The notes under the pieces were generated by a model, which saw only the letters and a program-made list of their open reading frames with translations, had not been told where the DNA came from and made no database searches. A stretch of 6,432 nt of DNA from the NCBI GenBank assembly GCA_051747505.1, contig JBNJGE010000209.1, forward strand, positions 1 to 6,432, read 5' to 3'. Origin of the DNA: Albimonas sp051747505 (lineage in GTDB: Bacteria; Pseudomonadota; Alphaproteobacteria; Rhodobacterales; Rhodobacteraceae). Shown in pieces: positions 1 through 5,272 of the stretch. Positions within the stretch are counted from its first letter, which is position 1, and each line of letters starts with the position of its first letter. Position numbers and translations under genes: made by a program.

Positions 1-35
1 GGGCGGCGGGCCCGCGGTCGGAGGATTCCAGCCCC

Positions 36-710
36 ATGCCGGCGGTCGAGTTCGTTCAGATCGGCCTGCGCCGCGGCGCGCGGGCGGCGCTGGAGGGCAT
101 CGACTGGCGCCTGGAGCCGGGCGAGCTGCACCTGATCGCCGGGCCGGCGGGGGCGGGCAAGTCCTCGCTGCTGGCGGCGGCGGGGCTGGCGCTGCGCCCC
201 GCGGCGGGCGAGGCGCGGGTGCTGGGCCGCGCCCTGCCCTGCGGGGAGGCGGAGGCCGAAAGCCTGCGCCGGCGCATCGGGCGGGCGGAGCAGACGCCGC
301 GCTTCCTGGAGCATCTGAGCGTGATCGAGAACGTGGCCCTGCCCCTGCGGCTGGACGGCCGGGCGCCGGAGGCCCGCGCGGCCCAGGCGCGGGAGCTGCT
401 GGACTGGCTAGGGCTGGCGGACCGGGCGCAGGCCGCGCCGGGGGCGCTGTCGGGCGCGGAGCGGCGGCGCGCGGCGCTGGCCCGCGCCGTGATCGCGGGG
501 CCGGAGCTGATCCTGGCTGACGAGCCCAGCGCGGAGCTGGACCGGGCCGGGGCGGCGCAGGTTCTGGAGATGCTGGCCGCGCTCGCCGATCACGGCGCGG
601 CTGTGGCGATGGCGAGCCGCGACCCCGAGCTGATCGGGCTGGCGCGGCGCCAGGCGGGGGCGCGGCTGCTGACGCTGGAGGCCGGGCGACTGCGGGCGGA
701 GGCGGCATGA
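36..710 (+). CDS. ftsE: FtsE-type cell-division ABC transporter ATP-binding protein
   Basis: This is a 224-residue ABC ATPase that should pair with the FtsX-type protein encoded next, on the cytoplasmic face of the membrane. In known bacteria FtsEX uses ATP to switch on periplasmic peptidoglycan hydrolases through their activators during division. Visible motifs are Walker A GPAGAGKSS (36-44), Q-loop Gln86, Walker B LILADEP (158-164) with the catalytic Glu163, and D-loop SAELD (165-169). The stretch around FLEHLSVIENVALPL (90-104) is typical of FtsE. The signature is LSGAERRR (138-145), with Ala in place of the second Gly. The usual H-loop His is Arg195 (ASRD instead of ATHD), and no aromatic A-loop residue is seen near position 11. 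Length is normal for FtsE. GGAGGA at 21-26 supports this start, and the stop overlaps the ftsX start as ATGA. Family and role are supported by the partner gene; whether the enzyme hydrolyses ATP normally is open. Confidence 0.9.
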   Translation: MPAVEFVQIGLRRGARAALEGIDWRLEPGELHLIAGPAGAGKSSLLAAAGLALRPAAGEARVLGRALPCGEAEAESLRRRIGRAEQTPRFLEHLSVIENVALPLRLDGRAPEARAAQARELLDWLGLADRAQAAPGALSGAERRRAALARAVIAGPELILADEPSAELDRAGAAQVLEMLAALADHGAAVAMASRDPELIGLARRQAGARLLTLEAGRLRAEAA

Positions 711-1744
711 GCAAGCGCAAGGCCGCGCGTCGCCAGGCCCCTGCCACGGAGACGACGGAGGGCGGGGGGGCGGCGCCTGACGAGGGCGGGCCGGGGCGGC
801 TGCGCCGGGGGCTTCTCGCGGCGGGGCGCGCGGGAGGCCGGGGGCTGCGGGCCGCGGGGGCGGCGCTGCGCGCGGCCTGGCGGGAGCGCAACGCGCCACC
901 GCTGGCGCCGAGCGGCCCCGCGGGGCGGCTGGTCCCGGCGCTGGCGCTGATCTTCGGGGCGCTGATCTTCGCCGGGCTGTGCGCGGCCGTGGAGGCCGAG
1001 CGACTGGCCCGCGCCTGGACGGCGGAGTTCGGGGCGGCGGCCACGCTGATGGCGGCCGGGCCGCCGGAGGGGCGGGAGGCGCGGTTCGAGGCCGCGCTGG
1101 AGGTGCTGAGGACCACGCCCGGAATCGCGGAGGCGCGCCCCCTGCCCGCGGCGGAGCGGCGCGCGCTGCTCGCTCCCTGGCTGGGGCCGGACGAGGCCGC
1201 GCCGGCCGATCCGCCGCCGATGGCCGCCGTGACGCTGGAAGGGCCGGGGCCGGACCCGGAGATGCTGTCGCTGCGCCTGCAGGCCGAGGCGCCGGGCGCC
1301 GTCTATGACGACCACGCCGCCTGGCGGGGGCCGCTGCTGCGGGCGGCGGCCTCGGCCCGCGGTCTGGGCTGGGGCGCGGCGGCGGCCGCCGCCGCGGCCG
1401 GGGCGGCAGCCGCGGGGCTGACCGCCCATGCCTGGACGGCCGGGGCGCGGGGAGAGCAGCGGCTGCTGCGCGGGATGGGCGCGCCGGCGGCGCGGCTGCG
1501 CCGGGCCTGGGCGGGGCGGGCCGCCGCGCTGGCGTTGCTGGGCGCCGCTGCGGGGGCGGGGCTGGCGGGCCTCGCCCTGCGCGCGCCAGGCTGGACGGGC
1601 GGCACGGACCCGGTGATCGCGCCGCAGGGCTGGGTCTGGGCCTGGGCGGCGGCGGTGGCGGGCCTTCTGGCGCTCGCCGCCTGGGCGGGGGCGCGGCTGG
1701 CGCTTCGGCCGGTCCTGCGGGGAGACGAGGGAGAGGGCCCATGA
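707..1744 (+). CDS. ftsX: FtsX-type cell-division membrane protein (ABC permease partner of FtsE)
   Basis: This 345-residue inner-membrane protein is the likely partner of the FtsE-type ATPase. The layout fits FtsX: a basic cytoplasmic tail rich in Ala, Gly and Arg (about 1-72), a first membrane segment (about 74-95), a periplasmic domain (about 97-205), then three more membrane segments (about 220-240, 270-291 and 308-330). The periplasmic domain carries stretches I recognise from alphaproteobacterial FtsX, such as LEVLRTTPGI (131-140), ALLAPWLGPD (153-162) and GAVYDDHAAW (197-206). In the family this domain contacts activators of peptidoglycan hydrolases. The second membrane segment is almost pure Ala/Gly, starting GWGAAAAAAAAGAAAAG. 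The start overlaps the ftsE stop (ATGA), with GGAGG at 698-702 as ribosome binding site. The tail is long and of low complexity, so its sequence will match little. The call rests on topology, recalled family motifs and the ftsE neighbour. Confidence 0.88.
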   Translation: MSKRKAARRQAPATETTEGGGAAPDEGGPGRLRRGLLAAGRAGGRGLRAAGAALRAAWRERNAPPLAPSGPAGRLVPALALIFGALIFAGLCAAVEAERLARAWTAEFGAAATLMAAGPPEGREARFEAALEVLRTTPGIAEARPLPAAERRALLAPWLGPDEAAPADPPPMAAVTLEGPGPDPEMLSLRLQAEAPGAVYDDHAAWRGPLLRAAASARGLGWGAAAAAAAAGAAAAGLTAHAWTAGARGEQRLLRGMGAPAARLRRAWAGRAAALALLGAAAGAGLAGLALRAPGWTGGTDPVIAPQGWVWAWAAAVAGLLALAAWAGARLALRPVLRGDEGEGP

Positions 1745-2457
1745 GTCTGGCGCATCTGCGCGGGCTGGTCCTGGTCCTGTGGACCTACGGGCTGATGGCG
1801 GTGATCGGCCTCGCGCTCGCCCCCGTGGCGGCGATCGCCTCGCGCCGGCGGGTGGTGGCGATGATCCGCCTCTATGCGCGGCTGGTGCTGGGCGGGGCGC
1901 GCCTGATCTGCGGGCTGCGCTGGGAGCTGCGCGGCGAGGTCCCGCGCGGCGACGTGATCCTGGCGGCGAAGCATCAGAGTTTCCTCGACATCCTGATCCT
2001 GGTCGCGGCGCTCGACCAGCCGCGCTTCGTGATGAAGAAGGAGCTGGTCCGGGCGCCGGTGCTGGGCTTCTACGCCCGGCGCATCGGCTGCATCGCGGTG
2101 GACCGGCGCGCCGGCGGGCGGGCGGTGCGCGAGATGGTGGAGAAGAGCTCGGCCGGCGGGCATGCGGGGCAGCTGGTGATCTACCCGCAGGGCACGCGCG
2201 TGCCGCCGGGGGCGCCGGCGCCCTACAAGGCGGGGGTGGCCGCGCTGCAGGAGGCGCTGGCCCTGCCCTGCGTGCCGGCGGCGACCAACGCCGGGTTCTT
2301 CTGGCCGCGCAAGGGCGTCTGGCGGCGCCCCGGGCTGGCGGTGGTGGAGTTTCTCGAGCCGATCGAGCCGGGCCTGCCGCGCCGGCGGCTGATGGAGCGG
2401 ATCGAGCGGGAGGTCGAGCCGGCCTCCGACCGGCTGCTGGCCGAGGCGCGGGGGTAA
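1741..2457 (+). CDS. plsC: 1-acyl-sn-glycerol-3-phosphate acyltransferase (PlsC family)
   Basis: This 238-residue membrane-associated acyltransferase probably adds the second acyl chain to lysophosphatidic acid to give phosphatidic acid, the precursor of phospholipids. A hydrophobic N-terminal segment (about 8-32) should anchor it to the inner membrane. The HX4D catalytic motif is KHQSFLD, with His78 and Asp83. Block II is near MKKELVRAPVLGFY (98-111), block III is YPQGTR (148-153) and block IV is LPCVPA (175-180). Block III usually reads FPEGTR; here Gln150 replaces the Glu. Length matches short bacterial PlsC proteins. The start overlaps the ftsX stop as ATGA, with GAGGGAG at 1727-1733 as ribosome binding site, so translation is probably coupled. 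It could instead be a paralogue with another acyl acceptor, such as a lyso-ornithine lipid acyltransferase (OlsA type); a separate plsC elsewhere in the genome would favour that. Confidence 0.88.
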   Translation: MSLAHLRGLVLVLWTYGLMAVIGLALAPVAAIASRRRVVAMIRLYARLVLGGARLICGLRWELRGEVPRGDVILAAKHQSFLDILILVAALDQPRFVMKKELVRAPVLGFYARRIGCIAVDRRAGGRAVREMVEKSSAGGHAGQLVIYPQGTRVPPGAPAPYKAGVAALQEALALPCVPAATNAGFFWPRKGVWRRPGLAVVEFLEPIEPGLPRRRLMERIEREVEPASDRLLAEARG

Positions 2458-2461
2458 GGCG

Positions 2462-2484
2462 CGGGGCCGCGCGCGGCGGCCCCG
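2462..2484. terminator. Stem-loop between convergent plsC and mcl1
   Basis: A perfect 9-bp inverted repeat, CGGGGCCGC (2462-2470) and GCGGCCCCG (2476-2484), flanks a 5-base loop. It fills the short gap between the plsC stop and the mcl1 stop, genes that run towards each other. It could end transcription from both sides. No T-run follows on either strand, so it is not a textbook intrinsic terminator; it may act with Rho or only protect 3' ends. In DNA this GC-rich, some chance pairing is expected. Confidence 0.45.
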
Positions 2485-2491
2485 GCGGGCG

Positions 2492-3472
2492 TCAGGAAGC
2501 CGCGATCATGTCGGCCTGGCGCACGATCACCTCGGCCTGCCGGATGGAGGCGAGATCCACCAGCCGGCCCTTGTAGACGGCGGCGCCCTGGCCGGAGCGC
2601 TTGGCCTCCTCCATCGCCTCGAGGATCTCGCGGGCCTCCTTCACGGCCTCCTCGGATGGCGTGAAGACCTCGTTGGCGAGCTCCACCTGCTTTGGGTGGA
2701 TGGCCCATTTGCCGACCATGCCCATGGTGGCCGAGCGGCGGGCCTGGGCGCGGAAGCCCTCGGGGTCCGAGAAGTCGCCGAAGGGGCCGTCCACCGGCAG
2801 GACGCCGTGGGTGCGGCAGGCGGCGACGATGGACGAGGTCACGTGGTGCCAGGGGTCGGGGTAGGAGACGGCGCGGGCGCCGCCCTCCCCGGCCGCGTCG
2901 GCGAGCATGTAGTAGTTCGGCTGGGTGCCGCCGATGCCGGTCGTGGACATGCCCATGGAGGCGGCGAAGTCGGCGGCGCCGAGACTCATCGCCTGCAGGC
3001 GGGGGGAGGAGGCGGCGATCTCCTCGACATGGGCGAGGCCGGCGGCGGTCTCGATGATCAGCTCAAGGCCGAGGCGCTTCTCGGCGCCCTTGGCCATCTC
3101 GATGGCGGAGACGAGGGCGTCCACGGCGTAGACGTCCGCGGCGTTGCCGACCTTGGGGATCATGATGAGGTCGAGGCGGCCGTTGGTGTTCTCCAGCACC
3201 TCGACGACATCGCGGTACCAGTAGGGGGTGTCGAGGCCGTTGATGCGCACCGACAGGGTCTTGCTCCCCCAGTCGATGTCGTTGATGGCCTGAACGACGT
3301 TCTTGCGGGCCTCGGCCTTGTCGTCCGGCACCACCGCGTCCTCGAGGTCGAGATTGATGACGTCGGCGGCGGAGGTCGCCATCTTCTCGAAGATCTGGGG
3401 CCGCGAGCCGGGGCCGAAGAGCTGGCAGCGATTGGGGCGGGCCGGCGGCTGGGGCTGGATCCTGAAGCTCAT
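2492..3472 (-). CDS. mcl1: L-malyl-CoA / beta-methylmalyl-CoA lyase (Mcl1)
   Basis: This 326-residue TIM-barrel enzyme belongs to the HpcH/HpaI aldolase / citrate lyase beta family. In the ethylmalonyl-CoA pathway Mcl1 cleaves beta-methylmalyl-CoA to glyoxylate and propionyl-CoA, and can interconvert L-malyl-CoA with acetyl-CoA and glyoxylate. The sequence closely resembles R. sphaeroides Mcl1 as I remember it: RPNRCQLFGPGSRP near the N-terminus (12-25), INLDLEDAVVPDDKAEAR (39-56), SVRINGLDTPYWYRDVV (74-90), and GKWAIHPKQVELANEVFTP (254-272). Glu141 in LIIETAAG and Asp168 in LGAADFAASMG fit the Mg2+ ligands, and Arg76 fits the substrate-binding Arg. It is a few residues longer than the R. sphaeroides protein, partly from extra residues around 191-204. 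AAGGAG, read from 3484 to 3479, lies 6 bases before the ATG. It stands alone on its strand between two hairpin-marked ends and has its own promoter. A malyl-CoA thioesterase (Mcl2) is less likely because resemblance to Mcl1 is very high. Confidence 0.94.
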   Translation of the reverse strand: MSFRIQPQPPARPNRCQLFGPGSRPQIFEKMATSAADVINLDLEDAVVPDDKAEARKNVVQAINDIDWGSKTLSVRINGLDTPYWYRDVVEVLENTNGRLDLIMIPKVGNAADVYAVDALVSAIEMAKGAEKRLGLELIIETAAGLAHVEEIAASSPRLQAMSLGAADFAASMGMSTTGIGGTQPNYYMLADAAGEGGARAVSYPDPWHHVTSSIVAACRTHGVLPVDGPFGDFSDPEGFRAQARRSATMGMVGKWAIHPKQVELANEVFTPSEEAVKEAREILEAMEEAKRSGQGAAVYKGRLVDLASIRQAEVIVRQADMIAAS

Positions 3473-3517
3473 GGGGGGCTCCTTGGCGCAAGGAAATGTC
3501 GGGAGAGGTTCGCCGGA

Positions 3518-3546
3518 CGCCTAGGTTATTGCGCCCGGAGCGTCAA
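3518..3546 (-). promoter_or_regulatory. Candidate sigma-70-type promoter of mcl1
   Basis: On the minus strand a good -35 hexamer, TTGACG (3546-3541), is followed after exactly 17 bases by TAGGCG (3523-3518) as the -10. The -35 matches consensus well and the -10 weakly, as is often seen in GC-rich alphaproteobacteria. Transcription would begin near 3511, giving a leader of about 40 bases that holds the AAGGAG ribosome binding site. It sits just downstream of the ndk 3' hairpins, so mcl1 is probably its own transcription unit. No operator was recognised. Confidence 0.55.
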
Positions 3547-3573
3547 CGTCGCGCGGGGGCGCGGGCATGCGAA

Positions 3574-3593
3574 CGCCGCCCTGAAGGGCGGCG
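3574..3593 (-). terminator. Candidate terminator hairpin downstream of ndk
   Basis: An 8-bp perfect stem, CGCCGCCC (3574-3581) and GGGCGGCG (3586-3593), encloses a 4-base loop. Read on the minus strand the loop is TTCA and the stem is followed by TTCGC, so the hairpin lies 3' of ndk and before the mcl1 promoter. The strong compact stem and short loop fit an intrinsic terminator from a GC-rich genome, though the T-run is minimal. It would keep ndk transcripts out of mcl1. Confidence 0.55.
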
Positions 3594-3601
3594 CCTGAGG
3601 G

Positions 3602-3617
3602 CCGCGCGAAGGCGCGG
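3602..3617 (-). other. Second hairpin in the ndk 3' region
   Basis: A 6-bp stem, CCGCGC (3602-3607) and GCGCGG (3612-3617), closes on a 4-base loop, and two more GC pairs could form after a single bulged base. It lies between the ndk stop and the stronger hairpin at 3574-3593. It may belong to a composite 3' end or be a chance stem in GC-rich DNA. Confidence 0.3.
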
Positions 3618-3634
3618 GCCGAGGAACGGGTCTT

Positions 3635-3650
3635 GCCCGCGCGAGCGGGC
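3635..3650 (-). other. First hairpin just after the ndk stop
   Basis: A 6-bp stem, GCCCGC (3635-3640) and GCGGGC (3645-3650), with a 4-base loop begins about 10 bases past the ndk stop codon. On the minus strand the 3' arm is followed by AAGA, not T residues, so it is unlikely to terminate transcription alone. It may stabilise the mRNA 3' end. Confidence 0.3.
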
Positions 3651-3659
3651 GCCGCGTGA

Positions 3660-4082
3660 TCAGCCGACGATCTCGAGCTCGGAGAAGAAGAAGGCGATCT
3701 CGGTCTTCGCGTTCTCCAGGCTGTCGGAGCCGTGCACGGAGTTCTCGCCGATGGAGCGGGCGTAGAGTTTGCGCACGGTGCCGTCGGCGGCCTCGGAGGG
3801 GTTGGTGGCGCCCATGACCTCGCGGTTCTTCGCCACGGCGTCCTCGCCCTCCAGGACCTGGACCACGACCGGCTCGGAGGCCATGAAGGAGGTCAGCTCC
3901 TGGAAGAAGGGACGCTCCTTGTGGACGGCGTAGAACTCGCCGGCCTCGGCCTCGGTCATGCGGATGCGCTTCTGCGCGACGATGCGCAGGCCGGCGTCCT
4001 CGAACATCCTGTTGATGGCGCCGGTGAGGTTGCGGGCGGTCGCGTCCGGCTTGATGATGGAGAGCGTGCGCTCGACGGCCAT
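3660..4082 (-). CDS. ndk: Nucleoside diphosphate kinase
   Basis: This 140-residue cytoplasmic enzyme moves the gamma-phosphate of ATP to nucleoside diphosphates through a phosphohistidine, and so balances the NTP and dNTP pools. All hallmarks are present: the start ERTLSIIKPDA (4-14) with Lys11, the GATNPSEAADGTVRKLYA block (91-108) with Arg104, and the active-site motif NSVHGSDS (114-121) with phospho-acceptor His117. The length is that of bacterial Ndk and the fold looks complete. The start is supported by AAAGGAG (read from 4096 to 4090) seven bases upstream. The gene appears monocistronic: it is divergent from the DinB-like gene and is followed by three hairpins before the mcl1 promoter. 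No clear -35/-10 pair was found in the GC-rich spacer upstream. Confidence 0.97.
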   Translation of the reverse strand: MAVERTLSIIKPDATARNLTGAINRMFEDAGLRIVAQKRIRMTEAEAGEFYAVHKERPFFQELTSFMASEPVVVQVLEGEDAVAKNREVMGATNPSEAADGTVRKLYARSIGENSVHGSDSLENAKTEIAFFFSELEIVG

Positions 4083-4183
4083 GGCTGGGCTCCTTTGACG
4101 GGTCGCTCGGATGGTCGGTCGGGGCGCGCCCCGGGGCGCGCTCCGCGGAAAGGCGCGCGCCGGATAGCATGGGGGAGGCAGGC

Positions 4184-4684
4184 ATGAAAGCGCATTTCGG
4201 GATGATGGCGCGCTACAACGCGTGGGCGAATCGTCGCCTGTATGACGCTGCGGCGGCCCTGTCCGACGAAGCGCGGCGCCGCGACGAGGGGGCCTTCTTC
4301 GGCTCCCTCCACCGGACGCTGAACCACCTGGTGACGACCGACGTGATCTGGCTGTCGCGCTTCCGCGGCAAGCTGCCGCCGCCGTGGGGGCTGGATCACG
4401 TGCCCCATGACGACTTCGACGAGCTGCGCGCGGCGCGCGAGGCGCTGGACGCGGACATCATCGGCTACGTGGACGGGCTGGGCGAGGACGACCTGGCCGC
4501 CGATTTCTCCTACGCCCGCGTCAGCGCCCCCGACGAGCGGATCACCCAGCCGCTGGCGCCGGCGCTGGCGCATTTCTTCAACCACCAGACCCATCACAGG
4601 GGGCAGTGCCACATGATCCTGACGCGCCTGACCGGAGACGCGCCGGCGCTCGACCTGATCTTCTACCAGCGGGAGGCCGGGTGA
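4184..4684 (+). CDS. DinB/YfiT-like metal-binding protein
   Basis: This 166-residue protein belongs to the DinB / YfiT-like four-helix bundle superfamily, which binds a divalent metal through three His residues. Those seen here are His48 in TLNHLVTTD and His134 and His138 in FFNHQTHHRGQ. The N-terminal MMARYNAWANRRLYDA (7-22) is also typical. Members include thiol transferases using bacillithiol or mycothiol and many proteins of unknown role; despite the name this is not the DinB DNA polymerase. The substrate here is unknown; a thiol or hydrolytic reaction would be a guess. An in-frame ATG at 4169 exists, but GGGGGAGG at 4171-4178 is well spaced only for the ATG at 4184, where the family's N-terminus also begins. 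The stop overlaps the next start by one base (TGATG), so it is probably co-translated with the MaoC-like gene. Confidence 0.88.
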   Translation: MKAHFGMMARYNAWANRRLYDAAAALSDEARRRDEGAFFGSLHRTLNHLVTTDVIWLSRFRGKLPPPWGLDHVPHDDFDELRAAREALDADIIGYVDGLGEDDLAADFSYARVSAPDERITQPLAPALAHFFNHQTHHRGQCHMILTRLTGDAPALDLIFYQREAG

Positions 4685-5178
4685 TGGCGGACCGCGCGAT
4701 CTGGTTCGAGGACCTGCGGCCCGGCTTCCGGCACGAGACGGACGGGGCGACGATCAGCGAGGCCTCCATCCTCGACTTCGCCTTCCGGTTCGACCCGCAG
4801 CCCTTCCATCTGGACGCGGAGGCGGCCAAGGAGTCGATCTATGGCGGGCTGATCGCCTCGGGCTTCCAGACCATGATCACCGCCTTCCGGCTGTGGCATG
4901 CCGAGAAGATCATGAACCCGGCCTCCCAGGGGTCGCCGGGGATGGAGGAGGTGCGCTGGCTCAAGCCCGTGCGGCCGGGGGACACGATCCGAATGGTCGG
5001 CGAGGTGACGGAGGCGCGGGAGTCGCGCTCGCGCCCCGATGTGGGAATCGTGCGCTGGAGTTACGAAGTCTTCAATCAACGCGACGAGAAGGTGATGAGC
5101 TGGCGCTCCGCCGGGCTGTTCCTGAAGCGGCCGGGGAACCGGGGCGTCGTGGCGGCGGAAGAGGAGCCGGCGGGCTGA
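4684..5178 (+). CDS. MaoC-like (R)-specific enoyl-CoA hydratase / dehydratase family protein
   Basis: This 164-residue single-domain protein has the hot-dog fold typical of MaoC-like hydratases, which add water to 2-enoyl-CoA or remove it. The hydratase motif is FDPQPFHLD (36-44), with Asp37 and His42 as the catalytic pair; Gln39 stands where many members have Asn. YGGLIASGF (53-61) and WLKPVRPGDTI (92-102) are further family stretches. The acyl-CoA substrate cannot be read from sequence. It is about half the length of the two-domain mesaconyl-CoA hydratase of the ethylmalonyl-CoA pathway, so I do not give it that name although mcl1 is nearby. The ATG at 4684 is preferred over an in-frame ATG at 4606 because that one lies inside the DinB-like gene, while GGGAGG at 4671-4676 is correctly spaced for 4684. 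The last 15 or so residues are acidic and probably disordered. Confidence 0.87.
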   Translation: MADRAIWFEDLRPGFRHETDGATISEASILDFAFRFDPQPFHLDAEAAKESIYGGLIASGFQTMITAFRLWHAEKIMNPASQGSPGMEEVRWLKPVRPGDTIRMVGEVTEARESRSRPDVGIVRWSYEVFNQRDEKVMSWRSAGLFLKRPGNRGVVAAEEEPAG

Positions 5179-5195
5179 GCCGCGGAAGCTCCCGG

Positions 5196-5235
5196 CGCCG
5201 GCGCGTGCATTGGGGCATTGCCCTGCGCGCCGGCG
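5196..5235. repeat. Inverted repeat between the MaoC-like gene and the secreted-protein gene
   Basis: Two perfect 10-bp arms, CGCCGGCGCG (5196-5205) and CGCGCCGGCG (5226-5235), are separated by 20 bases that contain a small GGGC/GCCC hairpin. Each arm holds the 8-bp palindrome CGCCGGCG, with centres 32 bp apart, about three helical turns. The repeat overlaps the candidate promoter at 5218-5245. It could be a paired protein-binding site or the 3' hairpin of the upstream operon. The same 8-mer occurs elsewhere in the window, so chance is not excluded. Confidence 0.4.
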
Positions 5236-5245
5236 GGGCTAGGGT
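5218..5245 (+). promoter_or_regulatory. Candidate promoter of the secreted-protein gene
   Basis: TTGCCC (5218-5223) as -35 and TAGGGT (5240-5245) as -10 are 16 bases apart. The -10 starts with TAGG, as does the one proposed for mcl1. Transcription would start near 5252, placing GGAGGGA (5261-5267) and the ATG at 5273 in a very short leader. The match to consensus is partial; position and similarity to the mcl1 promoter are the main support. Confidence 0.45.
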
Positions 5246-5272
5246 GGCCGCCGAATGAACGGAGGGACCTAC

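Noticed and set aside
408..1742. A 444-codon open frame on the minus strand opposite ftsE/ftsX.
   Set aside because: Its product is almost all Pro, Arg and Ala, as expected for the antisense of GC-rich coding DNA, and the opposite strand carries recognisable FtsE and FtsX.
2696..3598. A 300-codon plus-strand open frame over mcl1.
   Set aside because: It is Gly/Asp/His-rich with no motif and lies opposite the strongly supported Mcl1.
4095..4100. TTGACG on the plus strand as a -35 for the DinB-like gene.
   Set aside because: No AT-containing or TAGG-type -10 lies 15-19 bases downstream, and the hexamer overlaps the ndk ribosome binding site region.
4165..4170. TAGCAT as a -10 for the DinB-like gene.
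   Set aside because: It would start transcription inside the ribosome binding site, and no -35 is seen at the right distance.
4169..4183. An alternative DinB-like start five codons upstream.
   Set aside because: The added codons are made of the purine-rich ribosome binding site used by the ATG at 4184.
4684..5178. Naming the MaoC-like gene mesaconyl-CoA hydratase (mch) because mcl1 is near.
   Set aside because: Known mesaconyl-CoA hydratase is about twice as long with two hot-dog domains, and mcl1 is on the other strand in a separate unit.
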